DNA of 64,000 nt from Niallia taxi (lineage in GTDB: Bacteria > Bacillota > Bacilli > Bacillales > Cytobacillaceae), in the NCBI RefSeq assembly GCF_004005475.1, contig NZ_RZTZ01000002.1, positions 620,001 through 684,000 of the forward strand. Reading direction: 5' to 3'. The notes beneath the pieces are model-generated. The model was not told where the DNA came from, did no database searches, and saw only the letters and a program-made list of their open reading frames with translations. The first letter of the stretch is position 1. Every line of letters begins with the position of its first letter. Shown here piece by piece: positions 54,100-63,136 of the stretch. The position numbers and the translations under genes are program-made.

Positions 54100-54690
54100 A
54101 TGCCTAATTGGATTCGAAAAAGTCTTGTTGTCTTTGTGTCAATTTTAACATTTGGACTGATTACTCCTTCCCCTTCCTCCTTATACAATTCTGGAAATGG
54201 GGACGAAAAGAAGCCTGCAGATGAGAGACAGCTCCCAATATCGACAGAATTGTCGCTTGAGCCTGTCGCAGTTCTTGATGAACGATCGGATAGAGAAAAG
54301 GTCGTGGGCAAGCTGATGGAAGAAGCTGAGGTGCAAAGCTATACGAAATTCGGAAGCAAAATTAAACCAGTCATTGAAGATGAATTTAAACTGGCAATTT
54401 TGCCGAATATAGAAAAAGCGATAAACGATGTGACAAGCAGCTTCCCTGATGAAGATTTGAGCCAGCTTACCATAACTGAAATGCCAAGCCCAGGGACGAG
54501 CGAACGGATTTTTCACATTTTGAAAGACGATCAGGATGTGATTCGCTTTCATGTGAGAAGGGATCGCCCCCCACAAGAAGGCTATTGGTTCAATTTTCAT
54601 TATCACACGTTTCAGGATAACTTCCAAAATCATTATGCACTAGGCAACATCTATTGGGATAAGAATATGCCGCCAAGATGGATGAGCTAA
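54100..54690 (+). CDS. ypjP: YpjP family secreted or membrane protein
   Basis: 196 residues from ATG 54100 (GTGAGGTG six bases upstream; the frame is open to 54064). N-terminus MPNWIRKSLVVFVSILTFGL is a signal or anchor. Later segments (HFHVRRDRPPQEGYWFNFHYH and IYWDKNMPPRWMS) match the YpjP family, whose function is unknown. It lies directly before the Ter cluster on the same strand. Confidence 0.85.
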   Translation: MPNWIRKSLVVFVSILTFGLITPSPSSLYNSGNGDEKKPADERQLPISTELSLEPVAVLDERSDREKVVGKLMEEAEVQSYTKFGSKIKPVIEDEFKLAILPNIEKAINDVTSSFPDEDLSQLTITEMPSPGTSERIFHILKDDQDVIRFHVRRDRPPQEGYWFNFHYHTFQDNFQNHYALGNIYWDKNMPPRWMS

Positions 54691-54722
54691 TAAAAACTTT
54701 CCCAATAAATTATAATAAAATG

Positions 54723-54749
54723 TGAAACCCTTGGAGCAGTAGAAACGTA
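54723..54749 (+). promoter_or_regulatory. ECF-sigma-type promoter of terD
   Basis: TGAAAC, 17 bases, CGTA. This resembles sigma-W/sigma-M promoters (TGAAAC-N16-17-CGTA/C). The B. subtilis yceCDEFGH operon, its relative, is controlled by SigW, SigM, SigX and SigB, which supports the call. Confidence 0.68.
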
Positions 54750-54785
54750 GATAATAAAAATGAGAAAAAAATGGAGGAATTAATC

Positions 54786-55367
54786 ATGGCAATTAGTTTA
54801 TCAAAAGGACAAAAAGTGGATTTGACAAAAGGAAACCCTGGATTGACAAAAGTGGTTGTTGGTTTAGGATGGGACGTGAATAAATACGATGGCGGAAACG
54901 ATTTCGACTTAGATACATCTGTATTTTTGTTAGCGGAAAATGGAAAAGTAGCTTCTGACGCTGACTTTGTCTTCTACAATAACACAACTGGCGGTAACGG
55001 ATCTGTCGTTCACTCAGGAGATAACCGTACTGGTGATGGCGACGGCGATGATGAATCTGTAATTATTGATTTGCAAGGTGTGCCTGCAAGTGTGCAAAAA
55101 ATTGCCTTTACTATTACTATTCATGAAGGTGACGCAAGAAACCAAAACTTCGGACAAGTTTCTAATTCATATGTGCGCATCCTAAATGAACAAAATAATG
55201 AAGAGCTTATCCGTTATGACTTAGGAGAAGACTTCTCTATCGAAACTGCATTAGTTGTCGGAGAATTATACCGTCACAACGGCGAATGGAAATTTAGCGC
55301 TACTGGCAGCGGCTATCAAGGCGGCTTAGCAGCGTTAGCGACTGATTTCGGACTACAAGTAGGCTGA
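54786..55367 (+). CDS. terD: TerD family stress protein
   Basis: 193 residues of the calcium-binding TerD fold. [11 protein letters not shown] and [14 protein letters not shown] carry the acidic Ca-binding loops. TerD proteins of this kind (B. subtilis YceC/D/E) support resistance to tellurite, and to membrane and oxidative stress, and act on the cytoplasmic face of the membrane with TerC. GGAGGAATTAATC precedes the ATG at 54786. First gene of the Ter cluster. B. subtilis has three copies; here only one lies before terC. Confidence 0.95.
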   Translation: MAISLSKGQKVDLTKGNPGLTKVVVGLGWDVNKYDGGNDFDLDTSVFLLAENGKVASDADFVFYNNTTGGNGSVVHSGDNRTGDGDGDDESVIIDLQGVPASVQKIAFTITIHEGDARNQNFGQVSNSYVRILNEQNNEELIRYDLGEDFSIETALVVGELYRHNGEWKFSATGSGYQGGLAALATDFGLQVG

Positions 55368-55495
55368 TTTTAGATAAAGGGGAAACTCTTTTCGGTTGCA
55401 TTTTCCATTTGATTGCAGGCTGAAAAAAAGAAAAAGCAGCATGATTGTTTAATCATGAATAAAGAAGAGCAATCAATTAGGAGGAACATACACGA

Positions 55496-56278
55496 ATGGG
55501 AATTATTGAAAGCATTATCCATACATACTCTCAGTTTTTCAATTGGGAAATGTGGGGTCAGGTACTAACAGACCCTGTAAGCTGGGGATATATTGGAACA
55601 CTTGTTATTCTTGAAGGGTTATTATCAGCAGACAACGCACTTGTGCTTGCTGTTATGGTAAAGCATCTTCCGCCGGAAAAACGAAAAAAAGCACTTTTCT
55701 ATGGTTTGCTTGGCGCATACATCTTCCGTTTCATTGCAATCGGAATCGGTGTATTCCTTATTAAATTATGGTGGGTTAAAGTGCTTGGTGCAGCGTACTT
55801 GGCATATTTGGCAATCAAATACTTCATTGATAAACGCAAGGAGAAGGATGCATTAGAAGGAGAAGGCGAAGAAGAATCACATGGTATTAACCAAAATGGT
55901 CTTTTAATTCGTCTTTTCGGAACATTCTGGGGTACAGTTATCGCAGTTGAAATGATGGATATTGCTTTTTCTGTAGACAGTGTTCTTGCGGCATTCGGTG
56001 TCAGCAACCAGGTTTGGGTACTGCTTGTCGGCGGTATGCTTGGAGTCTTGATGATGCGCGGTGTTGCAGGTGTATTCTTGAAGCTGATTGATCGTGTACC
56101 AGAATTGGAAGGCACAGCATACATTTTGATTCTGATTATTTCAGTGAAAATGCTTTTAGGTGTTGTTGGTGTTCATGTACATCACTACGTATTCTTCGGC
56201 ATATTAGTTATCGCTTTTGCAGCGACATTTGTTGTTCATAACCGCAACAAGAAAAAAGCAGAGCAAGGCGAAGCATAA
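55496..56278 (+). CDS. terC: TerC family integral membrane protein
   Basis: 260 residues with about seven membrane segments. TerC hallmark acidic motifs are ILEGLLSADNALV (Glu40, Asp46) and VEMMDIAFSVDSVLA (about 150-164). The family is linked to metal (Mn) export or metalation of secreted enzymes, and partners TerD. AGGAGGAAC precedes the ATG. Ended by a terminator, so the module downstream needs its own start. Confidence 0.95.
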   Translation: MGIIESIIHTYSQFFNWEMWGQVLTDPVSWGYIGTLVILEGLLSADNALVLAVMVKHLPPEKRKKALFYGLLGAYIFRFIAIGIGVFLIKLWWVKVLGAAYLAYLAIKYFIDKRKEKDALEGEGEEESHGINQNGLLIRLFGTFWGTVIAVEMMDIAFSVDSVLAAFGVSNQVWVLLVGGMLGVLMMRGVAGVFLKLIDRVPELEGTAYILILIISVKMLLGVVGVHVHHYVFFGILVIAFAATFVVHNRNKKKAEQGEA

Positions 56279-56291
56279 GATAGTTAAACTT

Positions 56292-56330
56292 AAAGAAGGG
56301 ATAAAGACATTATGTCTTCCCTTCTTTTAT
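56292..56330 (+). terminator. Terminator after terC
   Basis: AAAGAAGGGA/TCCCTTCTTT stem with an inner AAGACA/TGTCTT stem and T-run. Confidence 0.9.
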
Positions 56331-56445
56331 TTCCTTTCCAACTTAATCTCCTCCTTATAGCAAGGATAAATCAATCCAATTGATTACAAAATTCCCTATA
56401 AAAAGAAATATATTAATGCAAGAAGAACTATATTATATTAAAATA

Positions 56446-56455
56446 AGTACGTACT
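56446..56455 (+). promoter_or_regulatory. Palindrome upstream of the CitE-like gene
   Basis: AGTACGTACT is a ten-base perfect palindrome, flanked by AAAT and ATTT, 78 nt before the gene start. Possible regulator site for the metabolic module. Confidence 0.35.
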
Positions 56456-56523
56456 ATTTATATAAAAATATTATCGGAATAATCTGAATATATAGGTATT
56501 ATAGTTGAATGGAGTTAGTGAAA

Positions 56524-57723
56524 ATGAAATTATTTGCTGATTTAAATGATAAGCAACGAGAAAAGCTTTTTTATAAAAAACCTGAAGAGTTATCTATTAA
56601 TTCGGATAAGGAAATTTTATCCTATGCACTTGCTTCCACCCTGTATATGCCTGCAACAAGACCGAATATATATCATGACCTTCTCATAAAGAAGCATTCT
56701 GGATTAACATCTATGGTTATATGCCTGGAGGACTCTATTGGTGATCATGAAGTGGAGCTTGCTGAAGAGAAATTAAAAGAAGAGCTTATCAACATCAAGA
56801 CAAGCATCGAGCAAGGCATTTTATTAAAAGCTGAGATGCCGATGATTTTTATTCGCATCCGTTCTGTTGAGCAGTTTTTGAGGCTGATGGATTCTCTCCA
56901 CGAATGCATCCACTTATTAACAGGAATTGTTATTCCTAAATTTGATGCTGCAGTAGGAAGTATTATTTTGAAGGAATTGGAGGCATATAATAGCATAGGG
57001 AATTTGCTATATGCAATGCCAATCTTGGAGACGAAAAGAATCATAGAAAAAGAAACTAGACTAGAAGAATTGTTGTCGATTAAGGCAGTGCTCGATACAT
57101 ATAAGCATCTTATTTTAAATGTCCGGATTGGTGCGACTGATTTTTGTGGTTTATATGGGATTAGACGGAATACAGATACGACCGTATATGATGTGGCCAT
57201 TATCCGTGACTGCATCACAGATATCATTAATGTGTTTTTGCGTGCAGATAGCCCTTATGTCGTGTCAGGACCTGTATGGGAATATTTCTCTTCAAAAGAA
57301 AGAATGCTGATTCCACAGCTGCGGGAAACGCCGTTTCGGAAAAGATACGGCAAGGCTGGCATGCAGATGAGGACACAGCTAATAGACAGACATATGGACG
57401 GCTTGATAAGGGAAGTGCTAATGGATATTACTAACGGTCTAACTGGAAAAACAATCATCCACCCATCCCATATTAAGCCTGTTCAAGCACTAAACGTGGT
57501 CAGCTATGAGGAATACTTAGATGCTGCAAATATCATTGCAAGCAATAATGGCGATATTGGGGTTATGAAAAGCTCCTTTTCCAATAAGATGAACGAAATA
57601 AAGCCACATTTTTATTGGGCACAGAAAATCATGCTAAAATCTAGAGTTTATGGGGTGTTCCATGAAGAATTTACATACATTGACTTACTCAAACAAGAAA
57701 ATTTCGTTACCAATCCTAAATGA
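56524..57723 (+). CDS. CitE/HpcH-like TIM-barrel C-C bond lyase of the Ter module
   Basis: 399 residues from ATG 56524 (TGGAG lies nine bases before; ATG 56509 is in the same frame). Lyase-like segments are LYMPATRPNIYHDLL, ICLEDSIGDHE and KTIIHPSHIKPVQ. The HpcH/HpaI fold makes or breaks carbon-carbon bonds, usually with a 2-oxoacid. This subfamily (C-C_Bond_Lyase) occurs in Ter-linked metabolic operons, predicted to build a nucleoside-like compound. The stop overlaps the next gene by 62 nt. Confidence 0.87.
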   Translation: MKLFADLNDKQREKLFYKKPEELSINSDKEILSYALASTLYMPATRPNIYHDLLIKKHSGLTSMVICLEDSIGDHEVELAEEKLKEELINIKTSIEQGILLKAEMPMIFIRIRSVEQFLRLMDSLHECIHLLTGIVIPKFDAAVGSIILKELEAYNSIGNLLYAMPILETKRIIEKETRLEELLSIKAVLDTYKHLILNVRIGATDFCGLYGIRRNTDTTVYDVAIIRDCITDIINVFLRADSPYVVSGPVWEYFSSKERMLIPQLRETPFRKRYGKAGMQMRTQLIDRHMDGLIREVLMDITNGLTGKTIIHPSHIKPVQALNVVSYEEYLDAANIIASNNGDIGVMKSSFSNKMNEIKPHFYWAQKIMLKSRVYGVFHEEFTYIDLLKQENFVTNPK

Positions 57724-59020
57724 ATTAAAAATGCATATCGAAATAACGGAAAATCCATTTGAACTGGAGGTACAAGAGCTGTTTCAAATGGCGGCGAGAA
57801 TTAATAAAAAAAGATCCTTTTTATTCGTCAGCAAGCTACTAGGAAAACATATTCCTATTAAACCACAATTAGGATTGTGGACTGGCTTTGCGCTTGCTGC
57901 CAGATATGAAGAATTAAAGACTGGAGCTGTATCTTCTAATAAAGAGATATTGCTGGAAGCCTATTATGACAACATTGCCAGCTTTCGCGATGAACCGATT
58001 ATTGCCAAGGAAATAGCAAACCCAATTATCATCGGCTTTGCTGAAACAGCAACAGCGCTTGGCCATAGTTTTTATAGGGCATTTTCCCATGCGTCCTTTT
58101 TTCATACAACGAGAGAAGTAGTGGATGGCATGGACTCCATCATCTCATTTGAGGAGGAGCATTCCCACGCTACCTCACATCGCTGCTATATTGATGCCAC
58201 CATGCTTGATACACAGCGTGAGGTTATTCTCGTTGATGATGAACTGACAACAGGTAATACGGCCATTAATATTATTCGAGATATACAGGCGAAATATCCG
58301 CGCACAGAATATACAGTTGTCTCTATCCTTGATTGGCGTTCAAAGGAAAATGAAGCAAAGCTTAAAAGCCTACAACAAGAGCTTGGTATTACTGTCCGTT
58401 GTGTCAGCTTATTAAAGGGTGTTTTCCAATTAGACGGTGTGCTGCAAAATATCTGTGACGAACAGGAAGCAACAGGCATATCAACAAATAAAGTGGAAAC
58501 AGAATATATTAGCTTAAACGAATTTACGAAGGATAATTTGCTTCCTTTTTCCTCAAGAACGATGCTTGGCGAACGCAATCAAAATCCGTATTTAGAGAAT
58601 ACAGGCAGATTTGGTCTTAACTCAAGTGAAATAGGTTGGGTGAAGGAAGCGGCCTCCTTCCTTACGCAAAAGCGCATTGGCAATCAAACACTTTCCATAG
58701 GAACTGGCGAGTTTATGTATATTCCAATGAAGATTGCGTCTCTGATGGGAGATGGAGTCTACTATCAATCAAGTACGAGAAGCCCTATTTATCCATATAA
58801 TGAACATTTTTATGGCGCAAAAACAGCCATTCACTTCCTTAATCCGGAGGATACTAGTATTGACCACTATTTATATAATTTAACGGAATATCCATATGAT
58901 GATATATTTATATTTTTTGAGAGGAAACTAGACGAAGCCAAGCTCCAGCCTCTAATTGAGAAGCTTGCGGGTACGGGAGTTAGAAAAATAAACATCGTGT
59001 ATGCAGCGGGAGGTAAGTGA
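57662..59020 (+). CDS. Phosphoribosyltransferase with TRSP domain (PRTase_2-TRSP)
   Basis: 452 residues from ATG 57662 (GGGGTG four bases upstream), inside the lyase gene's 3' end; an ATG at 57734 is an alternative. The PRPP-binding loop VILVDDELTTGNTA begins at 188 (Asp192, Asp193). The C-terminal TRSP motif is at 372-375. Together these are the PRTase_2/TRSP architecture of Ter-linked operons. It is expected to join a base-like moiety to phosphoribose. Stop precedes the next ATG by one base. Confidence 0.92.
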   Translation: MKNLHTLTYSNKKISLPILNELKMHIEITENPFELEVQELFQMAARINKKRSFLFVSKLLGKHIPIKPQLGLWTGFALAARYEELKTGAVSSNKEILLEAYYDNIASFRDEPIIAKEIANPIIIGFAETATALGHSFYRAFSHASFFHTTREVVDGMDSIISFEEEHSHATSHRCYIDATMLDTQREVILVDDELTTGNTAINIIRDIQAKYPRTEYTVVSILDWRSKENEAKLKSLQQELGITVRCVSLLKGVFQLDGVLQNICDEQEATGISTNKVETEYISLNEFTKDNLLPFSSRTMLGERNQNPYLENTGRFGLNSSEIGWVKEAASFLTQKRIGNQTLSIGTGEFMYIPMKIASLMGDGVYYQSSTRSPIYPYNEHFYGAKTAIHFLNPEDTSIDHYLYNLTEYPYDDIFIFFERKLDEAKLQPLIEKLAGTGVRKINIVYAAGGK

Positions 59021-59021
59021 G

Positions 59022-60137
59022 ATGATACAGAAAGCTGGTCAGAGAAGGTTTGGATCGTATAAGCAGGAGGATGTCGTTTTTCTATTAAAGGACTTAAGTG
59101 ACGTCCGTTTAGAGGGGAATACAGAAGAGCGGGAAAAACGCATTCAAGGTGGTCAGCATTATAGTGAGACATTGCCGTTTGAATACAATCCGCCAGAACA
59201 TTATTTGCAGGTTTTTTGGGAAACTCTTGCAGAATACAAGACAAAGGTAGCCTTTTGCACGGCAGTCGTTGCAGAGCAAATATACAGAAGAAAAGGGCAA
59301 AACACAGTCCTCGTCTCCCTTGCAAGAGCAGGCACACCAATCGGTATTTTGATGAAGCGATACATACAATTTAAATATCGTGAAAATATTCCTCATTACA
59401 GCATCTCTATTATCAGGGATAGAGGAATAGACGAAAATGCGCTTAACTACATCCTGAAATCTCATCCTGGCTGCAATATTCAATTTGTAGACGGCTGGAC
59501 AGGTAAAGGAGCCATTTCCATTGAACTGACAAAGTCTGTGCAAGACTTTGAAGAGAAGTATGGCGTAAAGCTTGATGATAGTCTTGCTGTTGTTGCAGAT
59601 CCTGGCTATTGTACGGATTTGTTTGGCACTAGAGAAGACTTTCTTATTCCAAGCGCGTGCCTTAATTCGACTGTTTCAGGCCTTGTCAGCAGAACAGTCC
59701 TTAATGATGCGTATATAGGAACAAATGATTTTCATGGCGCCAAGTATTATCAAGAATTAGAAGAATATGACGTTTCAGAACAATATTTAGAACAAATCGC
59801 CTCGCAATTTACGCATATTAACGAACATGAATTAGAACAAGCGATTGCAGAAATCAAAAAGGCAGAAGCAGTTTCCTTCAAAGGAATGAAGGAAGTTTTA
59901 GAGATAAAGGAAGAATTTGGCATTGAAACAGCCAATTACGTTAAGCCAGGGGTAGGCGAAACAACAAGGGTACTTTTAAGACGTGTGCCATGGAAAATCT
60001 TAATGAAGGATCCTGATAGCCCTTATGTACGTCATATCATCATGCTGGCGAAGGAACGGAACGTAGAAATAATCCCATATCCAAATATGAGTTATACATG
60101 CTGTGGTCTCATTAAAAAAGTGGGTGAAGCGAAGTGA
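59022..60137 (+). CDS. StiP/PRTase_1 family protein with PELOTA-like C-terminus
   Basis: 371 residues from ATG 59022 (GGAGGTAAG upstream). The N-terminal ~260 residues resemble the family named 'cysteine protease StiP' or PRTase_1 (LVSLARAGTPIGILMKRY; FVDGWTGKGAISIEL; VADPGYCTDLFGTREDFL). The last ~75 residues look like a PELOTA RNA-binding domain (VLLRRVPWKILMKDP; MSYTCCGLIKK). The protease name is a database label; phosphoribosyl chemistry is more consistent with its neighbours. The stop overlaps the HAD gene start. Confidence 0.9.
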   Translation: MIQKAGQRRFGSYKQEDVVFLLKDLSDVRLEGNTEEREKRIQGGQHYSETLPFEYNPPEHYLQVFWETLAEYKTKVAFCTAVVAEQIYRRKGQNTVLVSLARAGTPIGILMKRYIQFKYRENIPHYSISIIRDRGIDENALNYILKSHPGCNIQFVDGWTGKGAISIELTKSVQDFEEKYGVKLDDSLAVVADPGYCTDLFGTREDFLIPSACLNSTVSGLVSRTVLNDAYIGTNDFHGAKYYQELEEYDVSEQYLEQIASQFTHINEHELEQAIAEIKKAEAVSFKGMKEVLEIKEEFGIETANYVKPGVGETTRVLLRRVPWKILMKDPDSPYVRHIIMLAKERNVEIIPYPNMSYTCCGLIKKVGEAK

Positions 60138-60955
60138 TAATGTTCGCATCCGATTTGGACAGAACGTTAATTTATTCACAACGTGCCCTTTCTGAAATGG
60201 GTACACCGCTTAATAAAGAAATGGTCCCTGTTGAAAAAAGGAATGGAGAAAATGTCTCTTATATGAAGGGAACAGCACTTAACCTTCTTAAGGAACTTGC
60301 TAGTGAAGCTCTTTTTGTGCCTGTTACGACAAGGACATATGAGCAATATAACCGCATCTATATTTTCGCAGAGGAAATACCAGTGACATATAGTGTGACT
60401 TCAAATGGGGCGAATATCCATTATAAAGGGGAAGTACTTTCTGAATGGACAGAAACAGTACAAAGCAAGCTTGCAGAAGAGTGTAGCCAAAAAGAGGATT
60501 TAATGAAACTTCTGCAAGGATATAAGCTTCCTGGCAAACTGAAAATCGCAGATGATCTATTCTTTTATTTTATATTAGAGGAGCAAATAACCTCAGATAC
60601 AAAAAAACAGATAGGTGATATTGCTGCCGAAAATGGCTGGAAGCTGTCATTGCAGGGAAGAAAGCTGTACTTCATGCCATCACCTGTTTGTAAGGGAAAA
60701 GCAGTAAAGTTTATTCAAAAGCGAGAGGGCATAACACAAATAGCAGGTGCAGGAGATTCCCTGCTTGATGTCCCTTTATTGGATGTTTGTACATATCCAT
60801 TCATGCCAAGGCATGGGGAAATGGCTTCAGAGCTGATGAGCGCAAATACATTTACATTCACGAAATTTCAAGGAGCAAATGCTGGTGAAGAGATTATTAA
60901 GTCTGTTCACCAGCTTATAAAGAGAAGTTCTACTCCTCTGCAGGAGAGTCTTTGA
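60134..60955 (+). CDS. HAD-family phosphatase of the Ter module
   Basis: 273 residues, starting GTG 60134 (overlap with the previous stop) or ATG 60140. HAD motif I is SDLDRT (Asp7, Asp9); the last motif is GAGDSLLDVPLLD. It probably dephosphorylates the product of the PRTases. Its 3' end overlaps a convergent small gene by 26 nt. Confidence 0.9.
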   Translation: MIMFASDLDRTLIYSQRALSEMGTPLNKEMVPVEKRNGENVSYMKGTALNLLKELASEALFVPVTTRTYEQYNRIYIFAEEIPVTYSVTSNGANIHYKGEVLSEWTETVQSKLAEECSQKEDLMKLLQGYKLPGKLKIADDLFFYFILEEQITSDTKKQIGDIAAENGWKLSLQGRKLYFMPSPVCKGKAVKFIQKREGITQIAGAGDSLLDVPLLDVCTYPFMPRHGEMASELMSANTFTFTKFQGANAGEEIIKSVHQLIKRSSTPLQESL

Positions 60956-61184
60956 GCCATTTGGAAAGTAAATAATAAATGGTAGAGAAAACTGTATAGA
61001 AAACGAAGAAGGCGACTGCGCCGACTAACAGGGAATGAAAGCTAATGGAAACAGCGAAACTGATCATGATACCGATAAGAAAGAGGTCAATGTACAAAAA
61101 AGACTTGGAGCAAAGTACTTTCTCCATTTGTTTCATGTCATCTTCCATTTGATGATAAGACATTTTTCGAAATAGTAATCTCAT
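60930..61184 (-). CDS. Small two-helix membrane protein, opposing the Ter module
   Basis: 84 residues on the complement from ATG 61184 (TAGGTGTTAATT upstream). Two hydrophobic segments lie at about 30-48 and 52-70 (FLYIDLFLIGIMISFAVSI; LLVGAVAFFVFYTVFSTI), with a charged N-terminal helix. No family recognised. It overlaps the 3' end of the HAD gene and separates the two parts of the Ter cluster. Confidence 0.7.
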   Translation of the reverse strand: MRLLFRKMSYHQMEDDMKQMEKVLCSKSFLYIDLFLIGIMISFAVSISFHSLLVGAVAFFVFYTVFSTIYYLLSKWLKDSPAEE

Positions 61185-61348
61185 AATTAACACCTACTTA
61201 GCCTAAATTACTGTATTGTATGCATTTTGCAAAAAATGGTGAAAGATAGATAGTTTTTACATAAAGGCTATTAACTTTTGACTTTAGATTAGCAGCAGGC
61301 AAAAGCTTGACCTTATTAAGGGGAAAGCAAAGTTTAATTGTAGAAAAA

Positions 61349-61374
61349 TGAAACTTTTTGGACAAATAATCGTA
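61349..61374 (+). promoter_or_regulatory. ECF-sigma-type promoter of yceG
   Basis: TGAAAC, exactly 16 bases, CGTA, matching the sigma-W consensus. It lies about 120 nt before yceG. A second, sigma-A-like pair (TTAGCA, 17 bases, TATGAT, 61397-61425) follows it. Confidence 0.75.
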
Positions 61375-61490
61375 CTAATTTATATAGGGTAAATATTTAG
61401 CAATATTAATATACTGTGCTATGATACATATAAAGCTTTACGCGAAATGATTATTTAAAAAAGAGCAGTTCGTTTAGGGAAGTGGGAAAA

Positions 61491-63134
61491 ATGAATGTTA
61501 ATTTACACACACTGAATGGGCAGATACTTCCTGTATCGATGGAAAACTGGTATACAACTATGCAACAGCCGCTGAATAGCCGGCCTTTTTATAAGGAAGA
61601 AAACGGAACCATTACCTTTGGGCAAGTATTTGTAAAGCTTCTAGGTGTACCAATGGATGAAGATGAATATTATAATCAGCTTTATGATTGGGTTCATTCA
61701 GAAGATAATAACTTAGAACTGATTAGCAATAATCACTTGAACCGTGTTTTGGATAACAAGCATTTCCAAGCAATTCAAAAAGTACTGAATGTACTTCATG
61801 AACAAAATCTTTCTGTTAATCGGTTTGTAGCCTTTTTGGACGGGGAAAACCTGATTTTGAAATCACCGAGTCCATCCATACACCGAAAATTAAGGGAAAG
61901 CATGATAAAGCTTGTCGAGCGCTTTGCCGAAACAGAACCAACTGGCTTAAAGAGCAGCGAGCTACGCAGAGTGCTTGTTGATGTTATTAAATGGTCTATC
62001 AACCACCTTCAGCCAAGTCTTGAGGCATGCGGTGGCAGTGATAGACTTCCGCAATACTTGTGGTATGGGACTGGCAATAAAAGCCAAGCTTACTTTTTAA
62101 CATATTTGTCGCAAATCGGCTGTGATTTGGTGATTGCAAGTCCAAATGGTGACGATGTATTCGAGCAAATTGCAGGTGACGTGCAGCCTGTTTTTATCCA
62201 TAGATATCCGCAGGAGAAAGAGGCGGAGGAATTTCCGACGGAAAAACGGAGAAGAACAGCAACGGTTGCTTACAGAGCGTCAAAAGAAATTGAGAGCATT
62301 TTAAATCATGAAGGCTCTGGCCTTTATAAACCATGGCAGCTGAGGGATTACACACCAATGTCCGTCACGCTCAAGACGACATATGACGAGCTGTTTTTAT
62401 TGGAAAAAGAAAAAGCGATGATACGCCCGAATTTTGAAGTAAGTAATGGAGAAGTGAAAATTCCTACTATTTTTGCTAAAGTATTTGGTGTAAGCAGCAA
62501 TAGGAAGGAATACTGGGATAGGATGCATACCCTTGTAAATGTGGAACATGCCCTATTAATAAAGAATTTTCCTTTTACAAGAGCAATCGTCAGCGATTAT
62601 CGTTTTCATTATCGAAATGCTCTTGGCAAAGATGGGAAATTGGACATAGATAAAATGATGGGATCGAACTATTGGAGCTATGGCCGTTTGCCAATAGGAT
62701 TGCAAAAAGGAATCGCATCAAGCATTCGATCTATTTGCCATAAGCCTCGTCTTCAGTCATTACCGAATGAAACTTCAGAAGAAGCAGCTATTTTCCTGTT
62801 TACACAAGGACTGATCATACCTGCTGACATCTTGAAGCTGCTGCAGAAATTTGACTATTCGCAGGATGTTCCAAGCATCATTTTGTATAAGACAGAGCAA
62901 AACGGCATTTTTACGAGAGAGGATGCAGCGATTTTGCTGTTATTAAATGCATTCGGAGTGGATATTATTCTTTATAATCCGCCAGGCCATATGGATATGG
63001 AGCCGTTTATTACAGAAGGCTCCTATGACTCCCACTGGCTCGAGGATGTTGTGTTTGAACTGGAATATAAGGAAGAGTCGTTCTTTAAGAAAATGATACT
63101 GAATGGTTTTAAAAAAAATAGAAGGGGAGATTAG
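61491..63134 (+). CDS. yceG: YceG family protein
   Basis: 547 residues from ATG 61491 (AGGGAAGTGGG upstream; a GTG at 61482 is in frame). It matches YceG of B. subtilis in length and in its place directly before telA (yceH). Two similar halves can be seen (FYKEENGTITFGQVFVKLLG; NFEVSNGEVKIPTIFAKVFG), suggesting an internal duplication. Function unknown. It has no membrane segments. Confidence 0.9.
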   Translation: MNVNLHTLNGQILPVSMENWYTTMQQPLNSRPFYKEENGTITFGQVFVKLLGVPMDEDEYYNQLYDWVHSEDNNLELISNNHLNRVLDNKHFQAIQKVLNVLHEQNLSVNRFVAFLDGENLILKSPSPSIHRKLRESMIKLVERFAETEPTGLKSSELRRVLVDVIKWSINHLQPSLEACGGSDRLPQYLWYGTGNKSQAYFLTYLSQIGCDLVIASPNGDDVFEQIAGDVQPVFIHRYPQEKEAEEFPTEKRRRTATVAYRASKEIESILNHEGSGLYKPWQLRDYTPMSVTLKTTYDELFLLEKEKAMIRPNFEVSNGEVKIPTIFAKVFGVSSNRKEYWDRMHTLVNVEHALLIKNFPFTRAIVSDYRFHYRNALGKDGKLDIDKMMGSNYWSYGRLPIGLQKGIASSIRSICHKPRLQSLPNETSEEAAIFLFTQGLIIPADILKLLQKFDYSQDVPSIILYKTEQNGIFTREDAAILLLLNAFGVDIILYNPPGHMDMEPFITEGSYDSHWLEDVVFELEYKEESFFKKMILNGFKKNRRGD

Positions 63135-63136
63135 CA

